From Haliclystus octoradiatus (taxonomy: Eukaryota > Cnidaria > Staurozoa > Stauromedusae > Haliclystidae): a stretch of DNA of 64,000 bases. Within the stretch, counting starts at the first letter, position 1. Each line of letters opens with the position of its first letter. The notes under the pieces are model-generated. The model had not been told where the DNA came from and did no database searches. It saw only the letters and a program-made list of their open reading frames with translations. Made by a program: the position numbers and the translations under genes. This document shows, in pieces, positions 36,193-48,167 of this stretch. The stretch lies in assembly GCA_916610825.1 (NCBI GenBank), contig OU744450.1:12780489-12844488 (forward strand), written 5' to 3'.

Positions 36193-36735
36193 GGAGGATT
36201 AGCTCAGATAGCAGAGCAACTGAACTTCAGATCGGATCATATCTGATCGACTTGATCATATCGTATCATATCTGATAGCAATGATTTTAAACGCTCTTTG
36301 TTAATCTCAGCCGCGACACTGCAGATCAATTTCTACAGATTTCATGGCAGATAGGTCTCCATTGTCAATGCGCAACGATGCGCCGCAGCTACTGACAATG
36401 CAATTCTCTCTGATCTGATTGCCCCCTAAGGTCAACTCAGCCTTGACTTTATCTGAAACATCAATACGAGTGCGATCTGACGATGGCGGATAGAATGGTC
36501 CAGAGGGAATTGCATTGTCAGTAGCTGCGGTGCATCGTTTCGCATTGACAATGGAGACCTGTCTGCCATGAAATCTGTAGAAATTGATCTGCAGTGTCGC
36601 GGCTGAGATTAACAAAGAGCGTTTAAAATCATTGCTCTCAGCGAAAAAAGCCACTCATCTAGAAACAGATGAGTGGTACGGGTGTCTTCGGTAGGGCGAC
36701 ACCGTCTAGCTTACTTACTTTTATAAACATCAACA
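36193..36735 (+). mobile_element. tRNA-derived SINE copy 2 with internal inverted duplication
   Basis: The head (GGATTAGCTCAGATAGCAGAG) and the body up to GGTACGGGTGTCTTCGGTAG match copy 1. Between the A box and the position of the B box, a segment at 36277-36413 is the near-perfect reverse complement of the body at 36502-36637. The arms are about 136 bp with few mismatches and a spacer of about 90 bp. The B box proper is disrupted (GATTGCCCCC replaces the GGTTCAAATCCCCC context). The transcript would form a long hairpin. Confidence 0.8.
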
Positions 36736-36841
36736 AACGCGGTAAAACGCAGCTAATTCAGAATTGACATCGAAGCATTGTACGTTGTGCTATTCCATAA
36801 GGCTTTTCACAAATCTATTTATAAGTCCGTGAAAGAGCCCT

Positions 36842-39609
36842 ATTGAGTAACATATGTCTTGAAAACGGTAGGACATTTAACGCCGTCAATCGCAAACTTA
36901 TAAAATCACGGCTTTTGGCTGTATACCAACAATAAAATATCTTGAAGACTTGAGGCATAGTGAATCCAAACCTAAACTTCTTTTGAAACATTGCGTAATC
37001 AATCATTTCAAATGGGACTTGTGTAATTGAAGCTATGTAAGATAGGCTAAACGTCACCTACAACAAAGAATAGAAGAGCACAGCAGAAAGAGCTCAGCAA
37101 TTGGGGAAAATATCCAACGACGCAATAAAAAAATAGACGATACAATCAATGATTTTAAAGTTTAAAACATTGCAACTCCAAATGGGACTGGATCATATAT
37201 GAAATGCTATTCATCAGGAACTTACAACCAAACCTGAATGGTCAATAAGATTCAATACGATCTAAATTAATAAAATATCATCATATTTTTAATTTACCGT
37301 GGAAACAAATGAAGAAAGCATACCTAAACCTTGTAAAAAAAATTGTGTTTTAGATCATTTTTCAATGAATGCCATTTGTAAAATATCACGAAAGTTGCCA
37401 TTTGTAAAATATCATGAAAGATTGTCATTGTAGCAAAACATGCGCAACTTTCTCTGCTTTAAAATTGAAACTTTACCCGTTACCAAATGACATATAACGT
37501 AGTAAATAAAAATCATCTATATATCTGATACATTAATTATTAAATGTTAGAATCACTAAAATGAGCTAGCGAATAGTTTTTACCAGATGGGTGTCCACAA
37601 CGAAGTTTTCGGGAAATTTGGTTGTCTCTCACTTTCAAAGACGGTCTGTTAAAATGGTGATTTCCGCCAAGTCTGCGCATCGCGCATGATGATTTTCGAC
37701 GTCGTCGTGAGATTTGACGAGCATCTGAAATTCCCTAATACTGGATAGCGCAACCTAGCCTCATTCCATCACGGCCCCAATTTCTGCGTGGCGCTTCAGT
37801 GAGGGCCTAATAAAGCTGAAGGTCAAAAACTGTGCCATAAACTAAAATATGGTTTGCCCAATCACAGCCTCACCTTGGTATCACATGAAGTTTTATCGAG
37901 CGCTGGTTGGTGAATAAAACACTAAAAAAGTAAATAAACACTTGCTTGAATCATTCTCAAAGTTTATATTTCGATCGTTTACTCTGTGGTATTGTCAATT
38001 TTTAATTATATATTGACGTAGAAATGGAATTTTGAATAAGATCAACTTATATGTTGGAGAGCTAATTTTTAGTATTTCCTTGATTTTGATTATTTAAATC
38101 AAGAATGGAACCGACAGAAGTGCTTACAACTTTCCAACGATGGCGATCGCCTTGTCAAAACATGATGTTTTCTCCTTCTACCCCCACAAAATGCCCTCAT
38201 ATTGTTCACACAGTCCTTCGAAATAATGCAGTCTATTATTTCTAATTTTGTTACTCCAATTTGATCCAAATTTATCACGTAAATTTGATGTTTTTAGTTT
38301 AATTCTATAGTTTGTTTACAAAATGATGAAATTTAAAATAGTTGAATTCAGCTGTCTCGAAAGCCAGCCTGTTACTTTTTCTCTTTCTTCCAATTGTTTG
38401 TTGTGATTTGTCGCAACGCCAGACCTATATCGCTAGGCTAGCTATATGTATTGAATGATGTTTGTGGTATTGCTGATCTATTATCGTAAATTTCACGTGA
38501 AGAGTTGGTGCAACTCGGGCTGCACAGCTGTTGAAATATTATTGCAACCCAAACTTGACAAAGACATCTGATAACGATCATGACGATATTAGGCCATGTT
38601 ATTAGCTATAGTCCTAATGGAGTCAGATTGAAGCTAAACGGTTGGATATCGTATCGAAGTTTGAAGTATGAAAAACATATATACCAAATAGTATACTATA
38701 CTAAGTTCTTCTAGTTTAAGATTTACCAACAAGTGGTGCCTCGATACTTTCAAGGCATCGTGGTCATCATTGTAGTACATTGAAATATCCATAAGCTAGC
38801 TGGGCAATTACTTTCAATTCCTTAGTGTTGGTAACAAACTGGACAATGTCCAAAGGAAACATCACGCATTCAAAAGTCAATGGAAATACAAGATTTAATC
38901 CTTCTTTACGGCATGAAATAACTCAAGCAGCTATTGTTCTGGCTGAAACTGATGCGACCAAGAGGACTGTATTATAAACTTTAATGGCGGTCAAAACTGG
39001 TCACGTTAGTACAAAGGATAACTTGAATGCAATCAAGTAAACTTTAATGTCGCTTTAATATTATAATCGAGCATTAATATTAATGGGTTGGACTCATATA
39101 TCTGTTGCCAATCATCTTGCATCAGAAGTGCCCTGATTAAATAATCTAATTTTACAACAAACTGTATTCTAACATATTTGATGTCACAAAAACCGGACAT
39201 TCATTGGAGCATTGTTAAAACAATATAAGTACAGTATATACAAAAAACTGTTTACGTGGGAACAGTTATGGTTAATTAATGATAATAAGTAGGTTGAGCA
39301 AGGAAAAGGAATGTACAGACATTCACAACGTTGAACCGGGGTAGAACCATGCAATAGCTTTGCTGTCAAGATATGTAACGAAATTATTGGCTTTGATTGA
39401 GGATTGAAGATTTGTTGTCTAAATCTGATGTAGTATATAATGCAATGTTAGATGTATTATACATAGATACAGCAACTAAAGCTCGGATCTGTTCACATTG
39501 GAATGCTGTGATTTACAGTAGAAATGGATAATTTACCAGCAACAGTTTTATTGGTGAAGTTATATTTGCTGTCTTAAAGATTATGGTAAATGCAATACAA
39601 CAGTCATGA
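36842..39609. other. No gene recognised
   Basis: It includes a small tandem duplication TGCCATTTGTAAAATATCA at 37370-37430. No exon, RNA gene or element end was recognised. Confidence 0.5.
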
Positions 39610-39818
39610 TGAATGAATGAATGAATGAATGAATGAATGAATGAATGAATGAATGAATGAATGAATGAATGAATGAATGAATGAATGAATGAATGAATGA
39701 ATGAATGAATGAATGAATGAATGAATGAATGAATGAATGAATGAATGAATGAATGAATGAATGAATGAATGAATGAATGAATGAATGTATGAATGAATGA
39801 ATGAATGAATGAATGAAT
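39610..39818 (+). repeat. (AATG)n microsatellite
   Basis: About 52 tetranucleotide units, with one visible interruption near 39787 (TGTA). The long minus-strand Ser-Phe-Ile-His frame here is a by-product of the repeat. Confidence 0.95.
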
Positions 39819-40327
39819 ATGTAAATGTCATTAAAATAATGTTAATCAACATTCCTTCATCGTTATTCGACATGTTAATCAGTGTGTGAAAATCAATTAT
39901 GTCGAAATAGGGATACAGTAGCAACGTAAAAAAAAACAAATAGCAAGCTTACTGCGCATGCGTAGTTAGTTTTTGTCTTTATCCTCCGAATTTATAAAAA
40001 TAAGATCGAAATAATACTTTTCGCTTAATACACGAATTAATTGTCATCATTTCACTTACTATTATTCCAATTTCTGCTATTTTTGGATGAAAATATTGCA
40101 CCACATTACGAGATTCTGTAACACGCGGACGCAACAGAAAGCGAAAATTAAATTGGCATTTTGACTGGCTTCCGGTTGGCGCATCAATGGGGTCTTCGTT
40201 TTGCAAATTATCTCAAGAGCTTCCATTTGGTATATGTTTCGTTGTGGTATCATTTTATGCACAAATGATCCCCCACTAGTTGGAGAGAAACAGACAAACT
40301 CAGAGAAGGCTTACTAAAATAAATGAT

Positions 40328-40400
40328 CACCTCCGACGGGACTCGAACCCGCAATCCCCGGCTTAGGAGGCCGATGCCTTATCCATTAGGCCACGGAGGC
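40328..40400 (-). tRNA. tRNA-Arg (anticodon CCT)
   Basis: Read on the minus strand, 73 nt fold as a full cloverleaf. The acceptor GCCTCCG pairs with CGGAGGT (G-T at the first pair). The D arm is GCCTAATGGATAAGGC, the anticodon stem is TCGGC/GCCGG-type with loop CTCCTAA (anticodon CCT), and the T arm has GGTTCGAGTCC. The internal A and B boxes are intact and a TTTT stretch follows about 9 nt downstream (40316-40319), a Pol III terminator. No intron. It looks functional and is not flanked by a SINE body. Confidence 0.95.
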
Positions 40401-40639
40401 TGGTAATTGATCTCTAGTAAAAGCAACTTTTTAATTAGACTGATTTATCAAAGCTTCAAGAAGCGTTGGACGCTTTCGGTCTCCATGTGGGAAAATTCTC
40501 GGAGATCTTCAAGACACATATTTTCCTGTTCTAAACCTGATTAATCCCATTCAATGCATTGTAATAGATTCTTAACTTAGTGCAATGGATAGGCACGAGA
40601 CATTAGAGCAAACAATTTTTCATGAAGAGAATATCTGCT
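40401..40639. other. Spacer between tRNA and Copia relic
   Basis: Nothing recognisable. Confidence 0.5.
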
Positions 40640-41326
40640 AAATTTGATTATCATTACAGTGACCTTTCCCATTGCACTTGAAGCATGACCACGTTTCTGT
40701 TTGACGGTTTCCTTTGTGAACACACACATTTGCTTGTTCAGCATTTTAGACTTCCAGACTGCCCGCCTTTCTCTTTTGTTCTTCATGAAATAACCTCGCA
40801 ATAACAAACTCCATTGTGAGGGAGTCAGGTCTGGATTCCAATGCAACAATCAAGTAATCAAAAGATTCAGGAAAGCTACACAATAACGTCGCGACTTGAT
40901 CATCTTCTTTCACAGCAGCGTCAATCGATTCCAATTGCTCGACAAGCCCTCTCATGATATTAATGTGGTCTACTATTTTTGTATCTTCAGACATAACAGT
41001 CGAGAAATACTTCCTCAAGAACAATTTATTCGCAAGTGACTTCCCCTGATAGTGAGACTCCAGGCTTTTCTAGGCTTCACTCGCACATACCGTTGCTTGA
41101 CTTCACCAATGCCAACACCTTGTCTCCAAGAGACAGACATATCGTTGCGAACTCTTTTTTCGGTCGCCTTCTGCATTTGTCTTTTGCTTCCTCTCCAGTG
41201 GTTTATTTTTCCTCTCCACTCACAATGTCCCATAAACCCTTGTCTTCAAGAACCATCTGCAGCTTGAACTTCCACAAGTGGAAATTTTCTCACTCGAACT
41301 TTTCGATCTTCGACAAAGTGCTGTAA
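40640..41326 (-). pseudogene. Ty1/Copia retrotransposon gag relic
   Basis: Read from 41326 down, three frames give consecutive gag pieces. They are ENFHLWKFKLQMVLEDKGLWDIV (41210-41290), FATICLSLGDKVLALVKSS, ANKLFLRKYFSTVMSEDTKI, VDHINIMRGLVEQLESIDAA, DDQVATLLCSFPESFDYLIV and LTMEFVIARLFHEEQKRK. A CCHC-type knuckle follows near 40680 (CFKCNGKGHCNDN, last Cys lost). This is the Copia gag core followed by a zinc knuckle. In-frame stops (for example after IVSGEEK) and frame changes make it a pseudogene. Its 5' side is cut exactly at the (ATT)n array. Protease, integrase, RT and LTRs are not present. Confidence 0.85.
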
Positions 41327-42164
<838 letters not shown>

Positions 42165-42260
42165 TATCAGAATCTTCTTGGTAATAATTTTGGTACAAAA
42201 TAACAACACAACTAAATTTGCACAACGTTTCGACTGATTGACTTCAGCCATTCTCAAGTG
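42165..42260 (-). mobile_element. Penelope-like element terminal (pLTR) hammerhead-like motif
   Basis: The minus strand reads CTTGAGAA | TGGCTGA-AGTCAA-TCAGTC | GAAAC | GTTG. This has the layout of the hammerhead-like motif found at PLE ends: a degenerate CUGANGA box, a 6-bp stem, a GAAA box and a short stem III. It lies downstream of the PLE stop codon at 42418-42420, where a terminal repeat is expected. The core box is degenerate, so it is probably inactive. Confidence 0.5.
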
Positions 42261-42417
42261 AATGTTTTTTATTATTAATTAAGATATATTTATACATAAA
42301 AATGTTCGCCCCTTGAGGGTAAAGTTACATCATGAAAAATATTTACAATTATATGAGATCTATATCAGTGACAACAGTAACTATGGTAACTAGCCTATAG
42401 ATATGAAATGCATGCAG

Positions 42418-42441
42418 TTATTTGAAAACTTTGGCCCGGAT
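42418..42441 (-). pseudogene. Last codons and stop of the interrupted PLE ORF
   Basis: The minus strand reads ATCCGGGCC (the target-duplicated nine bases, Ile-Arg-Ala) then AAAGTTTTCAAATAA (Lys-Val-Phe-Lys-stop). It continues in frame from the GIY-YIG fragment at 48168-48403 once the 5.7 kb insertion is removed. Confidence 0.7.
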
Positions 42442-43310
42442 GCGATTTGACAAACAGATAGAAGTTGTGACCACCTGCGCGCGCATGTGCCGTAACATAT
42501 CCAAAGCGGTCAATTTGCTCTAATTGTGCGGCCAAAGCCTAACACGTAAGTTATCTTTACAAAATGGCGATCAGAAGCAGACGTAAAACGAAGGAAACCT
42601 ATGACTTATATTTAGATTACACTTTATATTTCTTAATGAAAATTGAATACTTGATTACACTTCACAATAAAAAATTTACGGTTAAATGGATTCAGAAAAA
42701 CTTTTATTATCAAGTCAAATAGTCGACGGCATAAATCTTAATTCCTGAATGTCATGGCCTATTATTTGATTATTCTATGGTTCTAGACACACTGTAGTCG
42801 AGAATCTATATCGCTAAATAGGTAAGCACATAATAAACTATGACTTATCTAAGTTTGAAACTGTTGACGGTATTTGATAATGCTTCAACAAACAGCAGCT
42901 CGATATTTATTCTGCAAAAACACGACAGTCGAGTTCAACAAAGTCTAGAAACCTTCTATACGTTTGCAATAAAAACTGTCTGGTTCTTTTAAAAGCGCGC
43001 ACTAATTTATCTAAAACTGGTTGCACATTTAAAATAAATAATAAACTACCATGATTCTAAGTTTGACTATAATTGCTTGACTCTTTGATACCAAAGTTAT
43101 TTAGTTTGCAAAATACGAATTATACTATCTCATTCCGCTTTCTTGACAAAGTCTCAAAGCCATCTTTTTCTTTTTGAATTATAAGGTCTCTCAAATCAAA
43201 GCAAGATATGCCGATGACTACATATCACTCAACATGTATCACATGCATAGACATGTATCGACGTAAATTGATAAAATTTCATGAAAAAGTATCAAGTTTA
43301 TTATGTTGAG
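42442..43310 (+). repeat. Foldback left arm, outer part
   Basis: It pairs with 47585-48167 inverted, for example CACCTGCGCGCGCATG, AAAATGGCGATCAGAAGCAG and AAAAGCGCGCACTAATTTAT. The 287-bp segment 42636-42922 has no partner in the right arm and is an insertion here or a deletion there. Short frames over this arm (and 47842-48277) are not supported as genes. Confidence 0.85.
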
Positions 43311-43883
43311 ATATATAACCATCCAGGTTGACAAAGGTTTTTTGGGGGGAGGGGGGTCAAAATGCTGGTCTTTCACTTAAACTTGTAGGTCTATCCAAAT
43401 AAATTGAGACATACGGATGACTAGTTATCACTAGATACTACTCTTAGACATGTATCGAAGTAAATTCAAAATATTTCTCAAAAAAGGATCCAGTTTATAT
43501 TTAGATATAGCCGCTTAAGTTGACAAAGGGGACATTTGGGGTTTTTCAAAAAGCTGGGCTTACACCTTCTCCAACTTCTAGGTCCCTCAAAGTGAAACAA
43601 GGGGTGCTGATGATTAAGTATCATTAGAGATTACTCTTTGACAAATATTGAAGTAGGTTCAAAACATTTCTTGACAAAATATCAAGTTTATATTCAGATT
43701 GAGCCATTTAAGTTATCAAAGGGGGCATTTGTGTCTTTTCAAAAAGCCGGATTTACACTGTTTCCAATTTCTAGATCCCTCATATTAAAATAAGGGATGC
43801 CGATGACTAGATATCAATAGAGATTTCTCTTAAGCAAGTATTCAAAACATTTCTTGAAAAAATATCTAGTTCATATCTAATAA
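43188..43883 (+). repeat. ~193-bp tandem repeat, left array (about 3.6 units)
   Basis: Units start near 43188, 43388, 43581 and 43774 with GGTCYMTCAAA. Each contains GACATGTATCGAAGTAAATT, TTCTTGAAAAAATATC-like, AGTTGACAAAGG and CTTCTA. Unit 4 is cut by the hammerhead-bearing insertion. Confidence 0.85.
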
Positions 43884-44997
43884 TAAATAAACACAAAAAT
43901 CAGACATTCATATCATATCTATAGATTAAATTGCATGATGATCGCTGAAGGCGAAACTATTAGTAGCAAATATGAATGTTTCATTTTTTGCATTTATTTA
44001 TTATTAAACAGCTCTGCTTTTAGGGCATCAAACAATATTAAAACAGCAATGACTACACAATCACTTTTATGTTATTATTAGTGTATATTTAGATACATCA
44101 ATTTGAGGCTATATATTTTATATCTTAAATTAATATTTTTTCATGAAGTTTGTGCTTTTTATTTAGTTAATTAATTAATGGAATTCCTAATTTATCGGCC
44201 TCTTTTTATATTATTACATGATTGTTTAATTACAAATGTTGAACTTGGATAACGTAGCTACATGAATAGGTATTCTGAATTATGCCTAAGTTTGATTATG
44301 GTGTCGTTATTTGAATGTAATAGATGATAGCATGTCATCTCTTTAACTTATAACGTAATGTTACTTCGGGATTGTTTTGAGAGCACTATATTCAATCATA
44401 ACGTAACACTATTTTTAGAATTCTGAGCAATTAGAGAATTTAGATATTTTGCTTATATAGGTAACCTAGTTTAAAGAGCACATGACACAACAAATTTTTA
44501 ACACAGATTCAAGTAGCTGAAGCTAAATGATGAAGAATGGTGACAATGATTTCTTAGTTTGAAACTGTATAAGCGGAGATATTTAATGTTGAATCTGCCC
44601 TATTTTCAATCATTTTTTATGCTTGAAATAAATATAATTTATTAAGAAATACATGAAATACAAGGGAATTTAGTTGTTGGATTTACTTTATCTCTCAAAA
44701 ATGTGGCAGTCATCCTCAGCAGCATGCAGTTGGACTGTGCACATGCTGTTTTACGTACACATCACCTCAATTTGTGACAGTTGTTTGTCAGGTGTTTGGG
44801 TGTTCTACGACGACGGAATTATTAATTTGAAATAGTTCATTTTAATAGCAAAGATATTCATGTGTTTAGTGTTATGTTGTTTCAATGTTCTAACAATTTC
44901 ATTTGTTCCTCAATGTTCTAATAGTTGAACAAATATACAAACTGTAACACAAATTATACTCCACAGACGCTGGGTGTCGTTTACAAGTAATATCTGG
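43884..44997. other. Foldback element centre
   Basis: Holds the hammerhead element (about 43885-44045) and about 950 bp of A+T-rich DNA. No transposase or gene was recognised. Confidence 0.5.
43931..43969 (+). ncRNA. Hammerhead ribozyme relic, copy 3
   Basis: Plus strand: TTGC, ATGATGA (C3 changed to A), stem II region, GAAAC, TATTA, GTA, GCAA. The surrounding 160 bp matches 35520-35690 in the opposite orientation, including AGAGCTG and TTTATTTATTATTA. It interrupts the fourth satellite unit, so the element inserted after the foldback formed. Confidence 0.65.
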
Positions 44998-46040
44998 TGG
45001 GACCTAGAAGTTGGAGAAAGTGAAAATGCGGCTTTTGAAAAACCCCAAATGCCCCCCTTGTCAACTTAAATGGCTCTATCAAAATATAAACTAGATGTTT
45101 TTTGAAGAAATGTTCTGAATTTACTTTGATACATGTCTAAGAGTCCCATCTAGTGATATCTAGTCATCTGCCTGTCTCAATTTACTTTCAGAGACCTAGA
45201 AGTTGGAAAAAATGTAAAATCCAGCTTTTTGAAAAACCCAAAATGCACCCCTTGTCAACTTAAGTGGCTCTATCTGAATATAAACTAGATATTTTGTCAA
45301 GAAATGTTTTGAATTTACTTCGATACATGTCAAGGAGTAATCTCTGATGATATCTAGTGATTGGCACCCCTTGTTTTAATTTGACGGACCTAGAAGCTGG
45401 AGAAAGTGTGAACCCAGCTTTTTGAAAAACGCAATATGCACCCCTTGTCAACATAAATGGCTCTATCAAAATATAACTAGATGTTTTTTGAAGAAATGTT
45501 CTGAATTTACTTCGATACGTGTCAAGGAGTAATCTCTAATGATATCTAATCATTGGCACCCCTTGTTTTAATTTGACGGACCTAAAAGCTGTAGAAAGTG
45601 TGAACCCAGCTATTTGAAAAACCCAAATGCCCCCTTTGTCAACTTAAGTGGCTATATTTAAATATAAACTCGATTAATTTTCGAGAATTATTTTGAATTT
45701 ACTTCAATACATGTCTAGGAGTAATCTCTAATGATATCTTATCATCGGCATCCCTTGTTTTATGTTGAGAAACCTACCTAGAAGTGGGAGAAAGTGTAAA
45801 CCTAGCTTTTTGAATAAACCCAAATGCCCCCTTTGTCAACTTAAGTGGCTGTATCTAAATATAAACTAGGTCGATTTTCAAGAAATATTTTGAATTGATT
45901 TTGATACATGTCTAAGAGTACTACCTAGTGATATCTAGTCATCTGCATGTCTCAATTTATTTGGAGAGACCTACAAGTTGAAGTAAGTGAAAGACCTACA
46001 TTTTGACACCTCCCAAAAAACCTTTGGCAACTTGGATGAT
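44998..46040 (-). repeat. ~193-bp tandem repeat, right array (about 5.3 units)
   Basis: The same unit as the left array in inverted orientation. GACCTAGAAGTTGG-type starts lie near 45003, 45191, 45387, 45581, 45776 and 45969. Units differ by scattered substitutions. The open frame at 45260-45469 is a by-product. Confidence 0.85.
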
Positions 46041-46041
46041 T

Positions 46042-47584
46042 ATATATTAATAATAATAATACGCAAACCGTGTCGGTGATCAAATCATCATTGTTTCATT
46101 ATTGTTAAACTCCTTTTCCGCAGAGCACTTTCCAAACTTCTTATACGCTTCTGGGTTATCTATAGGCCTCTGGCTATCCGACGTTTTGTTTTTACAGTTT
46201 AAAATGCTATAAATTGCTCATAAATTGCGATTAAAATTTCCAAAATCGTGATATTTCGACGGAAGTTATGTGAAAATAAACTGCTTTCCTTGGTGTATCC
46301 CGTCATGCCTAGCAACATCACGAATTTTAGGGCACGCTTTATTTTAATGGCTGCCAATATTTCGTAAAAGTGTTTCATCATACTTTGCAAAAGTATTCCA
46401 ATATGCCTAGAAGGAGAAGTTGTCCAACAATACTCCATTTTACATCACAAACAGAAGACACAATTCTCGGTAAGTCTTTTACAACTTAAATGTTTGAATG
46501 CTTCATGTAAAGTCTGTCGAAGTCACTTTTACCGTGGTTTTTACCCTGTTGCATGAGGGCTTACAGGACTCTGATGGCAATTGTTACTTTTAAGTATCAT
46601 AATCCCAAATAGCCTACTTTATTATCAAGTTATCGTTGGCAGAAGAGATTACTGTGTCACTGTATCGCCAATATTAGCTTGATTTGTTATGAACTGTTCT
46701 TCTTTGGAAGAAAGGATTTATTGTGTCATCGTTTTATGTCAGCAGTTCTGTTCTGTTATCCACACTGCACACACAGAGATTTGACCCATAACAAATAAAC
46801 AAATTCAGAGAATTAGTGTGGTACTTTTCAGTTATCAAGCAGTTGTAAGTTGTACAAATACAAAATTGGAGTTGTAATTTAGAGTTTTAGCTGCCTTCTA
46901 TCCTTTTGTCGAAATGTACAATGTACATTTATAATGTGCCATACATTGAAAACGTCCACTGTGTCCACACATTGTTTACTTTAATCATTATTATATGAGG
47001 TAGGTGAATGGTGAACATTATAGACATGTGTCCTCTCTGTGAGAAGTTGGCTAAAGTTAATAAAATATTAGAGTTTGAGTATCTCATTTATGTAATTTAC
47101 TGTATCAAATTTCAGAATCACCTGTTGTTATTACCAATATCACTCAATGACTCATGCTGAGATTCACTCAACCGACACAGCAATAATATTTACATACCAA
47201 TACCTTTCATTGTGAAAACAAGTTCATTAACTGCAATACCTAAGATACAATCCATATTTACTTCATTTGAACTATGTAGTCAACATAAAATGTACTTATG
47301 GATAACCCATATTTATAAATATATTTGATTTGAAATATGTACTACAACAGAGTATCAATTATCTCCTTTTCACTATGCTTTACATGTATGTAACTATTAA
47401 TTATCAAAACTGAAATGAATTATCATTGTTGTTCTGCATTTTTAATTCCTTCTCATGACTATTTTGTTTCATTGACATTCTCTTTGACAAGACATACTGC
47501 AGGCTACTAACGGGAGCGAAGCGACCTCTTTGAGGAAGCCGAAGGCTGACTGGCCCCGGGCGCAGGCCGCAAGCCGAAGGCTTG
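46042..47584. other. 1.5-kb insertion in the right foldback arm
   Basis: The left arm reads straight through TATATATCTCAACATAATAA, whereas the right arm is split between TATATAT and TCTCAAC by this segment. It starts with TAATAATAATAATACG and ends in a G+C-rich tail (GCGCAGGCCGCAAGCCGAAG). It contains a possible ATG-exon at 46403-46469 followed by GTAAGT. There are no clear TIRs. Origin unknown. Confidence 0.55.
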
Positions 47585-48167
47585 TCTCAACATAATAAAC
47601 TTGATACTTTTTTATGAAATTTTATCAATTTACGTCGATACATGTCTATGCATGTGATACATGTTGAGTGATATGTAGTCATCGGCATATCTTGCTTTGA
47701 TTTGAGAGACCTTATAATTCAAAAAGAAAAAGATGGCTTTGAGACTTTGTCAAGAAAGCGGAATGAGATAGTATAATTCGTATTTTGCAAACTAAATAAC
47801 TTTGGTATCAAAGAGTCAAGCAATTATAGTCAAACTTAGAATCATGGTAGTTTATTATTTATTTTAAATGTGCAACCAGTTTTAGATAAATTAGTGCGCG
47901 CTTTTAAAAGAACCAGACAGTTTTTATTGCAAACGTATAGAAGGTTTCTAGACTTTGTTGAACTCGACTGTCGTAAGAAATATAAAGTGTAATCTAAATA
48001 TAAGTCATAGGTTTCCTTCGTTTTACGTCTGCTTCTGATCGCCATTTTGTAAAGATAACTTACGTGTTAGGCTTTGGCCGCACAATTAGAGCAAATTGAC
48101 CGCTTTGGATATGTTACGGCACATGCGCGCGCAGGTGGTGACAACTTCTATCTGTTTGTCAAATCGC
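47585..48167 (-). repeat. Foldback right arm, outer part
   Basis: Inverted partner of 42442-43310. It lacks the 287-bp segment seen on the left. Confidence 0.85.

Larger units (their letters stand above)
34561..36841. mobile_element. 2.3-kb TIR element carrying three later insertions
   Basis: The left end AGGGCTCTTTCACGCC and right end (reverse complement AGGGCTCTTTCACGGA) are inverted over about 80 bp and share AACGTACATTGC-like and GTGAAAAG-like blocks. Inside lie a MITE (35140-35437), a hammerhead element (35615-35654) and a SINE (36193-36735), so this element is the oldest of the four. No transposase was recognised. Flanks read AAT and ATT, so a target duplication is not evident. Confidence 0.7.
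42442..48167. mobile_element. Giant foldback element with 9-bp target duplication
   Basis: The termini are GCGATTTGACAAACAGATAG and its inverted copy. The bases immediately outside are identical, GGCCCGGAT at 42433-42441 and 48168-48176, a perfect 9-bp target-site duplication. Both arms are composite: an outer unique part (42442-43310 and 47585-48167), then tandem ~193-bp repeats in opposite orientation (43188-43883 and 44998-46040), then a central region (43884-44997). Each arm has its own interruption: 42636-42922 on the left and 46042-47584 on the right. The architecture resembles Drosophila FB and sea urchin TU elements. The 9-bp duplication would also fit Mutator-like elements with long TIRs. 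No transposase was recognised, so it is probably non-autonomous. Confidence 0.85.

Noticed and set aside
39604..39939. 111-codon Ser-Phe-Ile-His repeat frame
   Set aside because: By-product of the (AATG)n microsatellite.
46403..46469. First coding exon (22 codons then GTAAGT)
   Set aside because: The only nearby good acceptor (47500-47512) leads to a stop within two codons, and there is no domain; kept only as a note under the insertion.
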